From contig OX442415.1 of assembly GCA_949361645.1 (NCBI GenBank), forward strand, positions 23,169,790 through 23,233,789: a DNA stretch of 64,000 nucleotides, in the 5' to 3' direction. This document shows positions 1 through 12,788 of this stretch, one piece after another (position 1 is the first letter of the stretch; each line of letters starts with the position of its first letter). The stretch is from Spongilla lacustris (taxonomy: Eukaryota; Porifera; Demospongiae; Spongillida; Spongillidae). The position numbers and the translations under genes are program-made. The notes below the pieces were generated by a model that ran no database searches, was not told the DNA's origin, and saw nothing but the letters and a program-made list of their open reading frames with translations.

Positions 1-97
1 CCCTCGCATTGATCAGGTCCACTGACCCAAATAGACTGCCATGCATAATTGTACAGGATGTACCGCTTGCGGTGCAAGTCAGGAGTGTTGAATAAAT

Positions 98-388
98 GCT
101 ATTCTGCTTGTGATCTGGAATTTTTTTGAAGGGAATTTCTGTCTATGTGTGAAAGGATGGGAAAGTTCTACTCGTCTTTCACTTCGAGCAGCTTCAAAAG
201 AAAGTACACCATGGTGTGCATTTTCAAAGAATAGGTACGGTGCCCTTGCAAGAAGAATAAAAATGAATGCACCTCACACTGCCATAAAGGGGATAATCAA
301 CACCATCCAATAGCAACAAAATTCCTTTCTTGGATACCCAAGCATCATAAGATTGTCATGTGCCATTGTTTTATCCCATCCTGAGGCA
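98..388 (-). CDS. Possible last exon of an MFS transporter, one in-frame TGA
   Basis: Read on the minus strand from an acceptor-like CTCAG near 389, one frame stays open to a TGA near 98, apart from a single TGA near 274. It encodes a hydrophobic helix (KEFCCYWMVLIIPFMAV, then the stop, then GAFIFILLARAPYLF) and a polar tail rich in Arg, Glu and Ser. The pattern GYP followed by a helix and a basic tail is what the twelfth helix and cytosolic tail of an SLC18B1-type transporter look like. The exon lies downstream of that transporter's other exons on the same strand. Its phase does not join cleanly to the last well-supported exon (1720-1786). It could therefore be the tail of that gene with an assembly or allele error, or a remnant of a paralogue. 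Confidence 0.35.
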
Positions 389-1719
389 AGCTATAGTGTT
401 CTAAATAATTCTTCAGTTTATCTATATCAGATGAAAAGATAGAACAGATCATGCATGCATGCATGCTAATTTCTACCAGATTCAGGCACAACGAACTGAT
501 CAATGTTAGAGAAGAAATACTTCAAACTTTGGTTTTATTCAAGAAGCAATTAGCATCAGAGAACAAGATTTCTAGGTACGTATTCATCCAGGTTTGTACA
601 AACTACATGCAATTTATATACTTAGTCATGGGTTATGATTCCATTGCAGTTACTGATGAGGTTGCAAGCTGTTAGATGGAACAGCTGGAAATTGAATGCA
701 GACCAGAACAGATGCCAGATTCCGTTCTGACTATAGATGAAATGTGAACTGATATGTGTTTGGTTGGTTTGTCAGTATTTTTTTTTTACTGATGCATGGG
801 TACTTTTGGAAATAGTTCTAGCTGGATTATAAAGCAAAGCCAATCCTAAATCTGCATATGTAAAGTTGCAGGAAATCATCTGCTACATGTACATGTGTTG
901 TGCATTTTAATTCGAAGGAAGAATTACAGCCCTTGGTGTTTGGGAATCAGTTCTGAGTTGCTCCATTGACTCTGTCAGTAGTTTATGTACTTGTATGAAT
1001 TTTTATCATTATATTAAAGCACTGCTGGGAAGAAGTGAAATGTGCTGTACATGTAACCTATACTGATTAACCCATATAGAATCCAAAATGCTGCCGGTAC
1101 TGTAGAAAATTGATCTTGAAATACCATGCAGTACCAGTACTATAGCAGTGAAAAAATCGTACTAGTACTCCAGACACAGCGCATGCATCAGTTGATTCAG
1201 ACATACTGTTGTGGCTGCATGCCTTAGTTGTGGTTCCCTTGTTGTTGTGTTATCTTACACATAAAAAGATCCTGCAACTTGTTGCATGCAGTGAAATTTC
1301 AGTAAGACATCTGTAAACTAAGAGTTATACATTCATTTGAGTTGCACATATACAACAGGTTGCCCAGCAGTGGTTCAAAAAGTGGATACATAGCATACCT
1401 CCTGCACCACACCAGGTGGGGCATCAGCTGGGTTACTTTCATTCCCCTTCCATCATCCATCCCATGCATAGTAAAGAAATTGATAGCAGCCAATATATTT
1501 GCTATTGGTGTTTCCTAAAATGTCTTTCAATAAGCGTTAGTAAAAGTATGAGTATTCCCTGAACAGGTGGAAGGGAAGCCTGTTGAGCACAGCTTGTAAG
1601 AACAGTAAACTTACTTGAGTCAGCAGGATTTCACCAAATATCTAAATTACAGAGAAATAAATTATAATTAATGCATGTGTATCATTGCATGGATGCATGT
1701 GTGTGCATGTCTAACTCAC
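389..1719. other. 3' part of the MFS gene, exon structure unclear
   Basis: Two minus-strand stretches have splice-like edges. One is 27 nt near 1610-1636 between TTTAG and GTAAGT, reading IFGEILLTQ. The other starts near 1511 after TTTTAG and reads ETPIANILAAINFFTM. Neither looks convincingly like the expected last transporter helix. Nothing else coding was recognised here. TACATGT palindromes are frequent. Confidence 0.3.
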
Positions 1720-4479
1720 AACAGCACTTGTTTGAAAGTCAAGATGATCTGCTAGTGAGCCTCCAATGAGAGGTCCTGATAAATCTCTGTATTCAAAAGG
1801 TACGCATAGATGGTCTGTGGAAGAGACATTTTTACTATGACCTGGACTCACCCCAAGGAGACTGCTGAGGAGATAATGCCAGAGATGACAGGTATGAGAG
1901 ACTCCATATTGTAGCCAGTGTCCAACGACCTGCAGGCAACAGCCATAACATACATGTATGCACTACACACACATACGCACATACTCACACACCACACATA
2001 CCACAAATACAACACACATAGTCTGGCGTAGCAGACCTTCACATGGATGGAGGGTTTGGAAGTTGGCCAATTCTAGAGTTGTACAGATTACTTTTTGCTT
2101 ATCGTGTCAGGAGTATGTAAATTGCATTCCTCCCAATGTAATAATTTGTAATGAACAGAAACCTATCCGTGTGACTCGAGAATAAATAGGCAACCCACAC
2201 GACAGTCTGCTGTGCTGGACTACAATAATCACACACACACACACACATACACACACACACACACATGCACATACACACACATGCACACACATACGCACAC
2301 ACACACACACACACACATACACAGGCTCTGGCAACTAACATTGCAATGTTCAACATATCTGAGTATGCTGGTACCACGGTCAAAGCAATACCAAAGCCTA
2401 TGACACCATACGACACTACGGTAAGCCATAACCGCCTGCAGCCAGAGGTGATACAACTGTAATGATGACGTACATGTAAGTGAAACCCTGGTTAACTAAC
2501 GGTGTTGCAATGAAGTCAGCAGGACCAACAAGGAAGTATCCTGATCCACACACCAGTTGACCAAAGATGATAAAAGGTCTGGAACCCTGCAAGGTATAAA
2601 GGTCTGAGAACTCTACAACTAACCTAGCAGAGGACCAATTTCCTCCTTACAGTCTCTAAACCCCACGATCCCCAACTTACAAACTTATCTGACAGGGGCC
2701 CTATAGCAAACGATGCAAGCATGTACACCACAGGAGCTGCAAGGAACACTAGTCCTACATGGGCCACGCGAATGTGAAACTGACAGGCAGAAGCATCCCT
2801 TATAATTAGTGGTGATCACACATTGGTCTGGGTACCTTGTCAATCAGAAATGGAGAGAAGGTAGGTATAAAAAAACCCAATGCAGCCATAGCCAGCACAT
2901 TGCACACCACTGTAGGTGGAAGGAGGGAAGAGAAGATGAACATTTAATAATCATGCATGGTGTTAGAGGGAAGGAGGGTGGAGTACATGTAGGTGGAGGG
3001 AAGGAAGGAAACAATGTCAGAAAACATATACAATATGCGCATCCCTCTTTCATTTGTTTAACCCTCCCTGATATGCTGAACGTTTGAAATATATAGTACA
3101 TTGTACATGTAGCTGTATACCCCCCCCCCCCCCCCCCCAATCACACCTCACTAATAACAATATCTCAAACAATTAAGATACACTTGTGAACATTTACTTG
3201 CCTATGCACAGCATTGGGAGGCTCCGAAGCAGTCTCCACACAGCACTGGCAGACAGTCTCCGCACTGGTACATCTGAGCATGCAAGCCCTACACATGATC
3301 AGTGGTGAACAGTGGGCAAGACTTACTGTTGTTGTTTGAAAAAAAAGCATACAGCGGCACAAGAAGAAGCAAGGGGCAGGCCCCAGTGACAACAAAAGGA
3401 AGCATAAACCCTCCAAGCTAATGAATGAAACATTAGGCTATTATTAAGAAGAATGCCTTCTCAGGGACCCACCTCATACAGACCACTCCCAATCGCTGGT
3501 CCAATAGCTAAGCCCATTCCTGAAGCTAATTCTGTCAAACCCTAATAAAAGCACATCAGGTAAAATGTAATGCTCCAATAGGACCACTCGATAGTGTGCT
3601 GACCATCACAAGTCCTATATTCTTTGGGTAAAGGGCTGAGACCAGAGCATAAGACGAAGTGATGAACATGGCTGTCCCCGTTCCTTCAAACAGTCGAAGA
3701 ACAATGCAGAATGCAACAAACATTCTTCCTTCTACCATGCTCACCAATCTGCATAATTAAAAACAGAAGTTAATCTGTAAAGAATAGGTAAATGGCTGGC
3801 ATATCTGTCGATTCTATATGATCTCTGGTGTGTAGGGGTGCAATTTCAAAGCATCAGACATGGATATTAGTAAGCTGTGAAAAATTTTCACGAGATTATA
3901 ACAACATATGTGGTTGAAATCAGTTTGAAATATGAAAATGTATGATTTTGACATACATGTGTACAATGCACTTACAATGTACATGTACGCCCCCAATATC
4001 CATCTTACCCAAATAGGCAGAATGTCACTGACAATATCAATGCGCTAATAAGGAGCATAAACTTGACTCCAATTGAAGTGCCCTGAGGGATGATGGAGAA
4101 AAGACGCTTGAATTCAGGTACACAGCGCTGCTACCTTTAAACTGACATAGTACCCGAGGATGGGCGATAGTACCGCCACGCAGAAGGGTGACGCGCTGAC
4201 GATGCTTCCTATCACAGTAGGTGACACGCCCTTCTGACCAGCCTGATAGTACATGTATATTGAAGCTATAGGGGTCTGGTATAGTTTTTATGTCGCGAAA
4301 CTCACCAGGACAGGGAAGAAAGGACCGAGAATAGAAAAGGCGCACCAGAGTACAAAGTTTAGGAGGCAGCACACGGCTAAGGCCAGGGCGTTCTTGAGTC
4401 TTGAGAGAGGTAGCCGTGGCTTGAACACTTCGCTGTTTTGTAAAAGTGGTGTCACCTCAGTCTGCACTGTGTAATCCAT
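1720..4479 (-). CDS. SLC18B1-like MFS transporter, 13 exons, C-terminus unresolved
   Basis: Exons read from the sequence are 4306-4479, 4135-4242, 4009-4082, 3604-3748, 3473-3541, 3327-3417, 3202-3273, 2836-2909, 2681-2779, 2474-2586, 2340-2435, 1852-1929 and 1720-1786. All phases match and give 420 codons. The start is the ATG at 4479, before MDYTVQTEVTPLL and a first helix ending ILGPFFPVL. Helices carry major facilitator signatures: SPILGYY, a SALYPKNIG loop, GMGLAIGPAIGSGLYE, LGGFMLPFV, GPLSDKF, GIALTVVPAYSDML and GPLIGGSLADHLDF. Order and spacing resemble animal SLC18B1, a vesicular polyamine/amine antiporter of about 450 residues, so function is by family only. The intron after 3202 uses a GC donor. 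The intron 2436-2473 is only 38 nt. Helix 12 and the tail are missing from the confident model; see the entry at 98-388. Confidence 0.82.
2229..2322. repeat. (CA)n microsatellite, interrupted
   Basis: Mostly CA dinucleotides with ATA, ATG and ACG interruptions. It lies in an intron of the transporter, just after the exon ending at 2340. Cys/Val-rich reading frames across it are low-complexity artefacts. Confidence 0.95.
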
Positions 4480-5656
4480 CCCCGAGTGTCTCTGTTACAG
4501 TGTACAATCTATAAGTTTGCGCCATTTTTATATACCTACATGTAGTGTGAGCAATTGTTAATAGGCCTACAAGCATGTATGTTGCGCAATAATTGGTAAT
4601 ATGCAACTTCGTAGCAAGCATTTAAGGACCGAAAACAGCAGTATATTATAAGGAAGAGCATCTTATGATATTGCCGTAAAAAGACAAACAAGTTTCAAGG
4701 CAGTAGCAATTGCAAGGTTTGGGAGGTGGGGGAGGGCCGGGCAATTGCATCGGATTGCATTTATACATGTAGACTCTATATACATGTATATATTATAAAG
4801 GGAATTCGAAGTTAAGCGACCGCATGCTTTTAACATAAACACGCGCTATATATAATGATCAACATGCAATCCACCATATACCGGCCAAATATAACACGGA
4901 AATCGGGGTTTCTAAATGGAAAAATTGGATCCTTATATTACCAGGTTAGAGAAGGAATGCACTGTACAGTATGTGTGTATACACACATACTATACAAGGC
5001 ATGTGTATAACTTATTCTGAGCCAGTGTCCGGAATTGGCTTAGTAAAATTTTGTAAGTTGTATAACTGAATTCTATCAAGGAATATATAAGTACATGTAC
5101 ATGCATAACATTATTTACTGGCAGTGTGTATATGTATATGTATATACTTGTACATGTACATCAAAATACACATGATGACATGTACATAAAGATGTCCATG
5201 ATCATTAATGCTTACAGATATGCATGTAACCAGCTACCCAGCTGCCCATACATGTTGTACCACTATTTAAACATAGATTTGACTTTAGTACCAAAGTTTT
5301 ATATGGTAACAGCTTACTCTATTGAGCTATATAATTATATACGTAATATGAAATTACATGTACTTAAAATCTTCATCACAATTTGGATACAGATTACATG
5401 TATGTACTCCAAATTTTGTTTCCCATCTCTTGAGCGGCCAAGTGGTCAGGTTTGCATTTATACAGGCCAACTAAATGCTATATACTCCAGCTTAGCGGGT
5501 CTGTAATCAATGTATGGTTATGGAGAGACCCTAGCCCACTATATCATCAAGTTGCAGTGAAGAAGCCGTCACCTTCTTATCATGCGGTGCATTGGTCTCT
5601 GCATAATGTATACCATGTTTTATATATGGTGTATATGAAACTGTGTGCGTGTGTGC

Positions 5657-5709
<53 letters not shown>

Positions 5710-7511
5710 CATGTGTGTGTGTGTGCATGCATGTGTGGATGTACGGATATGTAAAATTGTACGCGTGAGCATATATGCATGCATCTGTCATGCAGTGTGT
5801 GTTATGTGTGTTTTTATTTTACTCATGCATGTCTAGTGTTAAAAAAATTTACCCTGGCGCCGGCTTTAAGCAAGTGGTGATAATGTGGTATACGTACATG
5901 TTATACGTCAAACGAAAGATTCCGGTGATTAGTCACGTGAAACCCGCTTTCTAAACTAATTAATTTGCATTTTTTTTTTGCCCTTCCATATAATACTGCA
6001 TGTGCCACTGTACTGTCACGCATCCACTGATCAAATAGCTGCATCTCATTGTACTGTGCAGAAAGAATATTCCTATACAGGCATATATACTACAAACTAC
6101 TGAGCACACATGACATATGTCACTGCGGATGTCAGTACATGTAACTTTTTATCCGGGTCTCTGGCGTATTGCAGCTGGTACATGCATGCATTGCGTCCTA
6201 ATATGGTAACAAAAATAAAGTGTACGACTTGTACTGTACATAAATGAAATCAATTAATGTCTGCAAATCTTGTGCGAAGAAAGATACATGAACATGAATA
6301 TGATATGAATATAATTATGTCTGCTCGTTTAGCCCCCCCCCAAATATGGTTAGCTTCCGCAGATTCAGCAATATCAGGCGTTCCTTTAGTAAGGCGAAGA
6401 GGAGCCTCCGGCATGACGTGTTGCCTCTGCAACTACACGTATGGGGTTTGAGAAAATAAGCTATAGCAAAATACAGTCATGAAGCCAATCCACGCCCACA
6501 GTAAGTACCGGCGCGTATGCATTTGTATGATAGTGGGGAGGGAGGGGCTGTGTGTATATCAACCGATGCCTAATAACATGTTCGATCCACTTCCGCCACA
6601 GGTACTGACATAGCTTGCACCAGACAAATCTTCTCGCAGCTGCAGACTGCAGTAGTAATCGTGTTTTGCCTATTGCAATCATGCAGTGCACAGGTAGTCC
6701 AAGGTATGCTTTGACCACATTCGTATTTATGCAATTTAGACTTATGTATGCCATCATTTAACTATACCCTACTGATTACCGTTGGCAAACACAAGTATAA
6801 GACTAAAATGGTGATATAATGCCCGACTAATATAAAGGGGCGAGGTGAGGAGGTGGTGATTGTTTTGGGGTGGGTGGTAGTGCATGGGGGATCTAAGACG
6901 CTGCATGCATTGATTGGTTTAGGGCATGTCTTCATTTGTGGCGTGAAGCAATATATTATTCGATTTATGGCGCTGCTTATGAATAGTCACGAGCGAATCA
7001 TAATTGTGTATATTTTTTGAAACCAGAGTTTTGCGTAAGCGTGCATGCTGGCCAGCACGCATATTCAAACGTCTTCCATGACAGCAATAGCTAGGCCTAG
7101 CTAGAACTGAGACCTGTTTCTGAGAAATCTCTTGTGCAACTGTATGAAATTGTTAATTAACCAAAAAGCGCATAATACAGCTAAAAATAGAATAATTGTA
7201 CTGATTTTATAGAGCAGACTAACACGAGCAGAGTGTGTTCATAACCATTTTCACTTTACAGAGTTCAGTACAATTTATGATTTATAATTTTGATTTAATT
7301 GATGTTACAGTCACATACTAATTCACGTGGACACATTACAATACATCTAAACTATAGCATATCAATATGAGGTATGCACTCCAATATTGTAGTACAAAAT
7401 AGTAATACTATAATTATCTCACTTTTTGATTTCACCACATGTAACTGCATGAGTAATGTACAACTACCTCAGACACTTTATCAGTTGCTACATTCATTTC
7501 CATTTATGCAG
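4480..7511. other. Intergenic, no gene recognised
   Basis: This is the 5' flank of the minus-strand transporter and the upstream flank of the plus-strand membrane protein. It is AT-rich, with repeated TACATGTA palindromes and one GT microsatellite. Short open frames occur, but none has a recognisable domain or convincing splice-site pairing. Upstream exons of the gene ending at 8016 may lie here unrecognised. Confidence 0.6.
5645..5730. repeat. (GT)n microsatellite
   Basis: A GT/TG dinucleotide run of roughly 85 bp with a few GC and GA interruptions. It is mirrored by His/Thr-rich frames on the minus strand that are not genes. Confidence 0.95.
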
Positions 7512-8016
7512 ATACGGTTGTTTCATCTTCACTGAGTGCTTCACCGTCTGTTGCAATTCAAACAGTGAAACCAAGTTCGACATCCGTTCTTCGTGTTGCG
7601 TCCCCAGTTTCTTCACGAGTTCCATTGCCAACTCAAATCAATCCAATTCCAGCCCTAATTAGCATCTTGACTGCTGCAGGCATTATAATGTGTGGTCTTG
7701 TCATCACTGAAATAATTGCTGCTTTGCTATGCTACAAAAACAAAATAAAGCGCCAATTACGATTAATCCATCCAGCCAAGGACAGCCATGAGAGATGTCA
7801 TGATTATCTGTAAGATACTTTGTCATAAGATATAACTTTACTAGTTCCCTTGCCCCAATGTTCATTAACAGAGCTCCTACGGACGAAGGTCAGGAGGATA
7901 TTCCAACTGAATGTGGAGAACAAGAAAGAGAGAGCTCACACCTTATAGACACTAGTACTACGCGTACAGATGATGTCCGTAGTGCACAAATAGATACGTC
8001 TGAAGATGAACTGTGA
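7512..8016 (+). CDS. Single-pass membrane protein, last two exons
   Basis: Exon 7512-7809 follows a TTTATGCAG acceptor and ends at a CT/GTAAGA donor. Exon 7872-8016 follows TTAACAG and ends in TGA. Phases agree. The translation begins with a Ser/Thr/Val/Pro-rich stretch (DTVVSSSLSASPS, then SSTSVLRVASPVSS) typical of an O-glycosylated extracellular stalk. A hydrophobic helix follows (ISILTAAGIIMCGLVITEII, then AALLC), then a basic stop-transfer segment KNKIKRQLRLIH. The acidic cytosolic tail of about 60 residues is rich in Glu, Asp, Ser and Thr and ends TSEDEL. No catalytic domain is visible. It is probably a type I receptor or adhesion protein whose ectodomain exons lie upstream and were not found. 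Confidence 0.55.
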
Positions 8017-8219
8017 GTGGATGATCTATTTCTATGGATAAAATGAAATTGTTGCTTTTCTTTGCAAACATAGAAATATGAAAACTGAAGCCTGGATATA
8101 ACTTCTTGCAAGCAAATTTACACTATTTGTGATATGTTAGTACCTGTGCTGCCATCTGATCAGATTTTCTCTATCTTTTTAAAAGCATGTATGTTCCAGA
8201 GTTGTATAATTATTGCTAT

Positions 8220-8755
8220 TGTTCCTGTTCTTTTAGTTTTTCTATCAATGTGCTATTATTATATTACGTCATGGAATATGGGGAGGCCTCTGACAGGAAA
8301 TAAGCTGTCGCCCAATGGCAGGGTTGTGGATAGATATTGGCGGCGCCAATTGTACATATGTACATGTATATGTGTCAGTGGTATTACGGGACTTGCTGTA
8401 TGCTGCGGGTCAGGCAAAGCGTTAATTCGTGCATGACTCACCCGCATATCCTTTGTTTAATTGTGATGCTATACATGTACACGTCTTGCTTGTCGCCGGT
8501 GTAGATTCCTTGATTATTTGCAGTTGGCATGGGCTGTGTATACATGTACAATGATAATCGCACAAAGATGGTACAAATATGTGCATTAATAGTAGATGTA
8601 TTTTGAGGTAGCCTTTGAAACATTTTTTTAAAATTCAAAACGGAATCACAATATATAACTATGATATTAATCCATAAAAGATTCAGCTGGGAACTTAATT
8701 GTTCATAGATGTAGGATGGAACAAAAATCACAACTGACATCCTTCTAAAATAACA
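8220..8755. repeat. 3' flank of vWA pseudogene, duplicated at 12290-12788
   Basis: The stretch TCTATCAATGTGCTATTATT recurs at about 8236 and 12295, and GCCCAATGGCAGGGTTGTG recurs at about 8312 and 12403. The two segments run parallel for about 200 bp with indels, then lead into the 3' ends of copies A and B of the vWA gene. This shows the duplication included downstream sequence. No independent gene is supported. Confidence 0.75.
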
Positions 8756-9295
8756 ATGCTTTTTTTTCCCCCTGCAAGCGGACTTTGATCCACTTGTGTG
8801 CAGCTAGCAGATCCTGATTTATCGACATAATTGGATCACTGCAAGGGCACCAGGACTTTGCACTCTGATGCAAATATGATATAAGATTCCAAGTAGCATA
8901 TATATGACTTACTTGCTACACATATATTTTTGCCCTTTGGCCAAGGCCAAGGTAAGCATTATGGGATACGAGAGATGCCAAAGATGTCTTATGATTTTGA
9001 AACTTTTTTTACTGCACGATATATGTTCAATACCTTGGATATGTCATATTGTGATGACACCGGAATGCTCTACTAAAAGTGACCTTGCCTCTTGCAGTTT
9101 TTCTATAATTTCATAGTGATGCATTAATTTATAAATATGCGTAGTTAATTGCATGCACATCCCAGCACATGCAACATGTAAATCTATTCAATTTATGATC
9201 GATTGAACCACACTTGAATGATTACTGCTACTAATGTGGACAGCTACACACTACAGTACCCAATTTCACATACCTAGGGAGTGAAAAAATGGGAG

Positions 9296-9354
<59 letters not shown>

Positions 9355-10720
9355 CACACCCATCCTTTTCTGTCATTGTTTGTTCAGTATCAATATTCTG
9401 CATTTCTGATATGAGATCACATGTGCCTTAAACTGCTTAAAATATACAACTGCGCTGTGATAACTGAAAATGAGCTATGGAAAATGGTTTAGGGGCTACT
9501 GTACTCAAATAAAATTGATCATCAATAGTACACATTTATCAATCAAGTTATGTGATGTATATGGTTGTTCGATTAGCTCATGATGATGCATTCTGTAATT
9601 ACTGTATTGATGATTCATGAATGCTTTCATATGTGCATTTAACCTTAATTCCTCAGGTCCAAGTCCTATGCGTAGGACAAATATTTGAAAATTCATTATA
9701 AATAGAAATGCAGGTTTTTGGCATCCATTTCTCTACTGTAGTTTGATGTGTCATCATGCTAAATTTAATAATCATCAATCTATTTTTTAATCACACCCTT
9801 GGTTATACGATGCAAAAAATGAATGCAGTACTTAAAAATGCATTATGTCACAGAAAAGAGTACAACAAGTATAACTTTTTTTCACTGAATGTTTTTTGAA
9901 GCATCTTGTGTGTGCATTCTATGGCAGTGTTCTAACTCTAATCGGTTTTGCTATTTTTACCAAAAACACACTGTTCATTTTCATAATTGTGTCCCAGCAT
10001 TCACTTTGTTATTCCAGCATTACGCGACTGACAAATACCTATTGTTCATACGCTTGTGGAGCAAATACCAAATCTACAATGTGCTTTTTTATTTGCTTAG
10101 TGCAAAAGGCCTGTCTCACTACCCCCTTCTTTTAAACACGTTGTTCTGATATTTCAAACATTTCTTGCTGATACTTGAAGTTGCTTTGCGATTTATCGAA
10201 AATACATCTTTATATACTGTAATGCAGTATAGACTATATTTGACAATCTTTGAAGAATTGCAAGGAAGTACCAGTACATTACCATTTCTACAGTACAATG
10301 AGATTTGGTTTGTTCTCTGTTCATATCAGTTTGCTAAAAATAAATTTTAATTTTAAGGTTAATTTCCCCCCCCCCCCTCCCCCCTTTCACAGATATAGTG
10401 TAGAATTTTTTTACATATAGTGGATACTATATTTATGGTGAGATATTATAAACACTGTACGGCATTGAATGTAATTAATGACTGCTTTCACTAAACTCAA
10501 TGAATGAAAATCTGAGTGCTGAACTGTACATATGTTACAATAGTACTTTGATCAGCTAGTGCCTGGGCCTGCTTCATTGCAGAAGCTGCAGACACTCTAT
10601 TTCTCTGCTGGTCCAGGGTAGCATCAGGTGCACCAGGATCACCATCTTATTAAGAAGTAAAAATATGTAAATATGTAACATGTACCTGATCTGTTCACCA
10701 TTCGTTCGCATGATGCTATT
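8756..10720 (-). pseudogene. vWA/Vwaint gene copy A, truncated and frameshifted
   Basis: This minus-strand copy matches only the 3' half of the intact gene at 12789-19562. Recognisable pieces are the exon-10 equivalent (about 8760-8876), exon 9 (about 8925-9010), exon 8 (about 9050-9112), exon 7 (about 10552-10648) and the edge of exon 6 (about 10690-10720). Lesions are clear. Exon 8 has an extra G in CCGGTGTC and has lost about 19 bp relative to copy B. Exon 9 has a 7-bp length change leading to TAG. Exon 10 has an insertion that runs into TAA. The vWA domain exons 1-5 are absent. Only exon 7 (DPGAPDATLDQQRNRVSAAS) is still nearly intact. Confidence 0.85.
9299..9352. repeat. (TA)n microsatellite
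   Basis: About 53 bp of perfect TA dinucleotides inside the intron between the exon-8 and exon-7 remnants of pseudogene A. Copy B has no TA run at the matching place. Confidence 0.97.
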
Positions 10721-12289
10721 AATTTGCACAGCCTAAATATATATTATGGATTTAATGCAGAAACAATACTGTGTTCTTCTATTAACCCTAGAACTGCGAA
10801 AGGCATATATATATATATATATATATAATATACATATATGGGAGGGTGGGCATGGGAGGGTGGCATGGGAAGGTGCATGGGCATGGGAGGGTAGCTAGGT
10901 ACCTCAAGGTCTTGTGAGGAGGTTCTCAATTGAATGGTGGAGATACACACTACATGTAAATACATTTATTGATTACATTCCAATATGACTGACAGGTATA
11001 AGTTTGATACATGCATTTCCATTTCACATGACAGTTCATGGAATATCAGGCCAGCATGCATGTCATCATAATAATATGCATTCAGATGCATAGAGGCCAT
11101 TAAAATCAAAATGTGTGTACAACATTCAACTGGTAACTTTTGAATCGTACATCATGACGATAATCCTGTACAGTATACCTCTCAGTGGAAAGAGAGTACT
11201 TTGCATTTTTATGAAAATGCTACAAGGACCATTTTAAAAATAATTGCCAATTACGATATCATAGAGAAACACAGATCTAAGCTACTATCTTAACTTGGTA
11301 TACATGTATATGTCATTTACTGTACATAGTAATCATGTATATGTACATGCATAACCAGAAATAACAGCTCAGTCATGGATGATACATATTTTTTTAGTCC
11401 ATAAGTGATGCTATGTTCAGTTTTAGTACTGATCCCTGAGTAACCTGACTCCAGTGAAACCTTATCTTCTCATTACTCTCTGGCTCACTTGATATGACAG
11501 CAACAGGTGTGTCCACCATCTCTTTCTTTATTGCAGTGTTGTGTAATTTAAAGTGATCTCTGTCAACTCAACTTGTAAACAGTATACATGTAGATATGTT
11601 TCATACACTAGCAGTAGTGTATCAGTGCAAGCTGTTACACATTTTCTTTTTGAGGAAAGTACCATGTAGGTGCAGAATAATTACTCATCATCATACAAGT
11701 GAACACTGAGGTCACCTCACTCCATGCACCAGGGGAGTTGTAAGCAAGTAGGGGCAGGGTAAGTAGTAGATAAGGGGAGGAGTAGGGTAGTAGTAGGTAA
11801 GGGGAGGAGTAAGGGTAGTAGACAAAGTAGATAAGGGGAGGAGTAAGGGTAGTAGTAGGTAAGGGAGGAGTAGGGGTAGTAGTAGGTAAGGGGAGGAGTA
11901 GGGGTAGTAGTAGATAAGGGGAGGTGTAGAGGTAGTAGTGGGTAAGGAGAAGAGCAGGGTAATAGTAAGGTGAGGAGTAGGGGTTGTAAATAAGGGGAGG
12001 AGTAGGGGTAGTAGGTAAGGGTAAGCAGGTATCTCATTTGCCACACCTACCATTAGTCTACCAAGCTTCCCTATGTGGCTGTAAGAGCATCCCTAAAGAA
12101 AGGTTCTGAACTAGCACAATGGTACCTTATCCCTGCATGAGTGTCATTATTTATGATATTGATTGCATCAATAGCACAAATATCATTTAGAAATTCACCT
12201 TTTTTTTCTAGGCATGCTCAATTAATAACTTCACAAACAGCTGACCTTTTGTGCTAACCAATTACAACAACAATATTACCTGTTCTTTA
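10721..12289. other. Intergenic between copies A and B
   Basis: No gene was recognised. A short tract near 10770 (AATGTGTTCTTCTATTAA-like) resembles copy B intron sequence near 15300, so part of this DNA belongs to the same duplication. It also contains a GGGTGGGCATGGGAGGG-type purine tract at 10840-10895 and the G-rich minisatellite listed next. Confidence 0.5.
11744..12030. repeat. G-rich minisatellite, units of about 27 bp
   Basis: Degenerate units built from GGGGAGGAGTAGGGGTAGTA followed by GTAGATAA or GTAGGTAA recur about ten times. The plus strand is almost pure G, A and T with many GGGG and GGGTAG runs, so it has G-quadruplex potential. Pro/Leu/Tyr-rich reading frames on the minus strand are repeat artefacts. 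Confidence 0.9.
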
Positions 12290-12788
12290 AGGTTCTATCA
12301 ATGTGCTATTATTATTATTATGACATGCTTGCTGGCCAGATACTCCATGAACTGTCATGTGATATGGAAATATGCGGTATAAGGGGAGGGAAATATGCTC
12401 TTGCCCAATGGCAGGGTTGTGAATCGATATTGGTTGGGCCAGTCATACACAATGTATGTCAGTGGTATTATAGGGCCAGCTTGCAGGTCATGTAAAGATG
12501 TACAGACAAAGTGATTGTACAAAACACACCCACATTATTATTTTTGTTTGCTACAAAATTGTGGCGCTGTACACATCTTGTCACCAGAGCAGCTTCCTTG
12601 ATTGTTGGTAGATGATCCGAACTCTTATGTAGTGCTGCAGTTCGACTGTGTATGGTAGATGTAGTTTGTGGTAGTAACTAGACATTCATACCATTTCAAA
12701 ATCGAGTCACAATAACAACAATATAAATTCAAAACATTTTAAACATCACCATATAAAATACAGAGTTGTTCATAGATTTAGTATACTT

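Noticed and set aside
2809..3140. Frames of 92-98 codons in the transporter introns
   Set aside because: They overlap a phase-consistent exon (2836-2909) in the wrong frame and run through a C homopolymer.
8134..8436. 100-codon frame with hydrophobic stretch on the plus strand
   Set aside because: It lies in the duplicated 3' flank of the vWA pseudogene, and the frame is not kept in the other copy at 12290.
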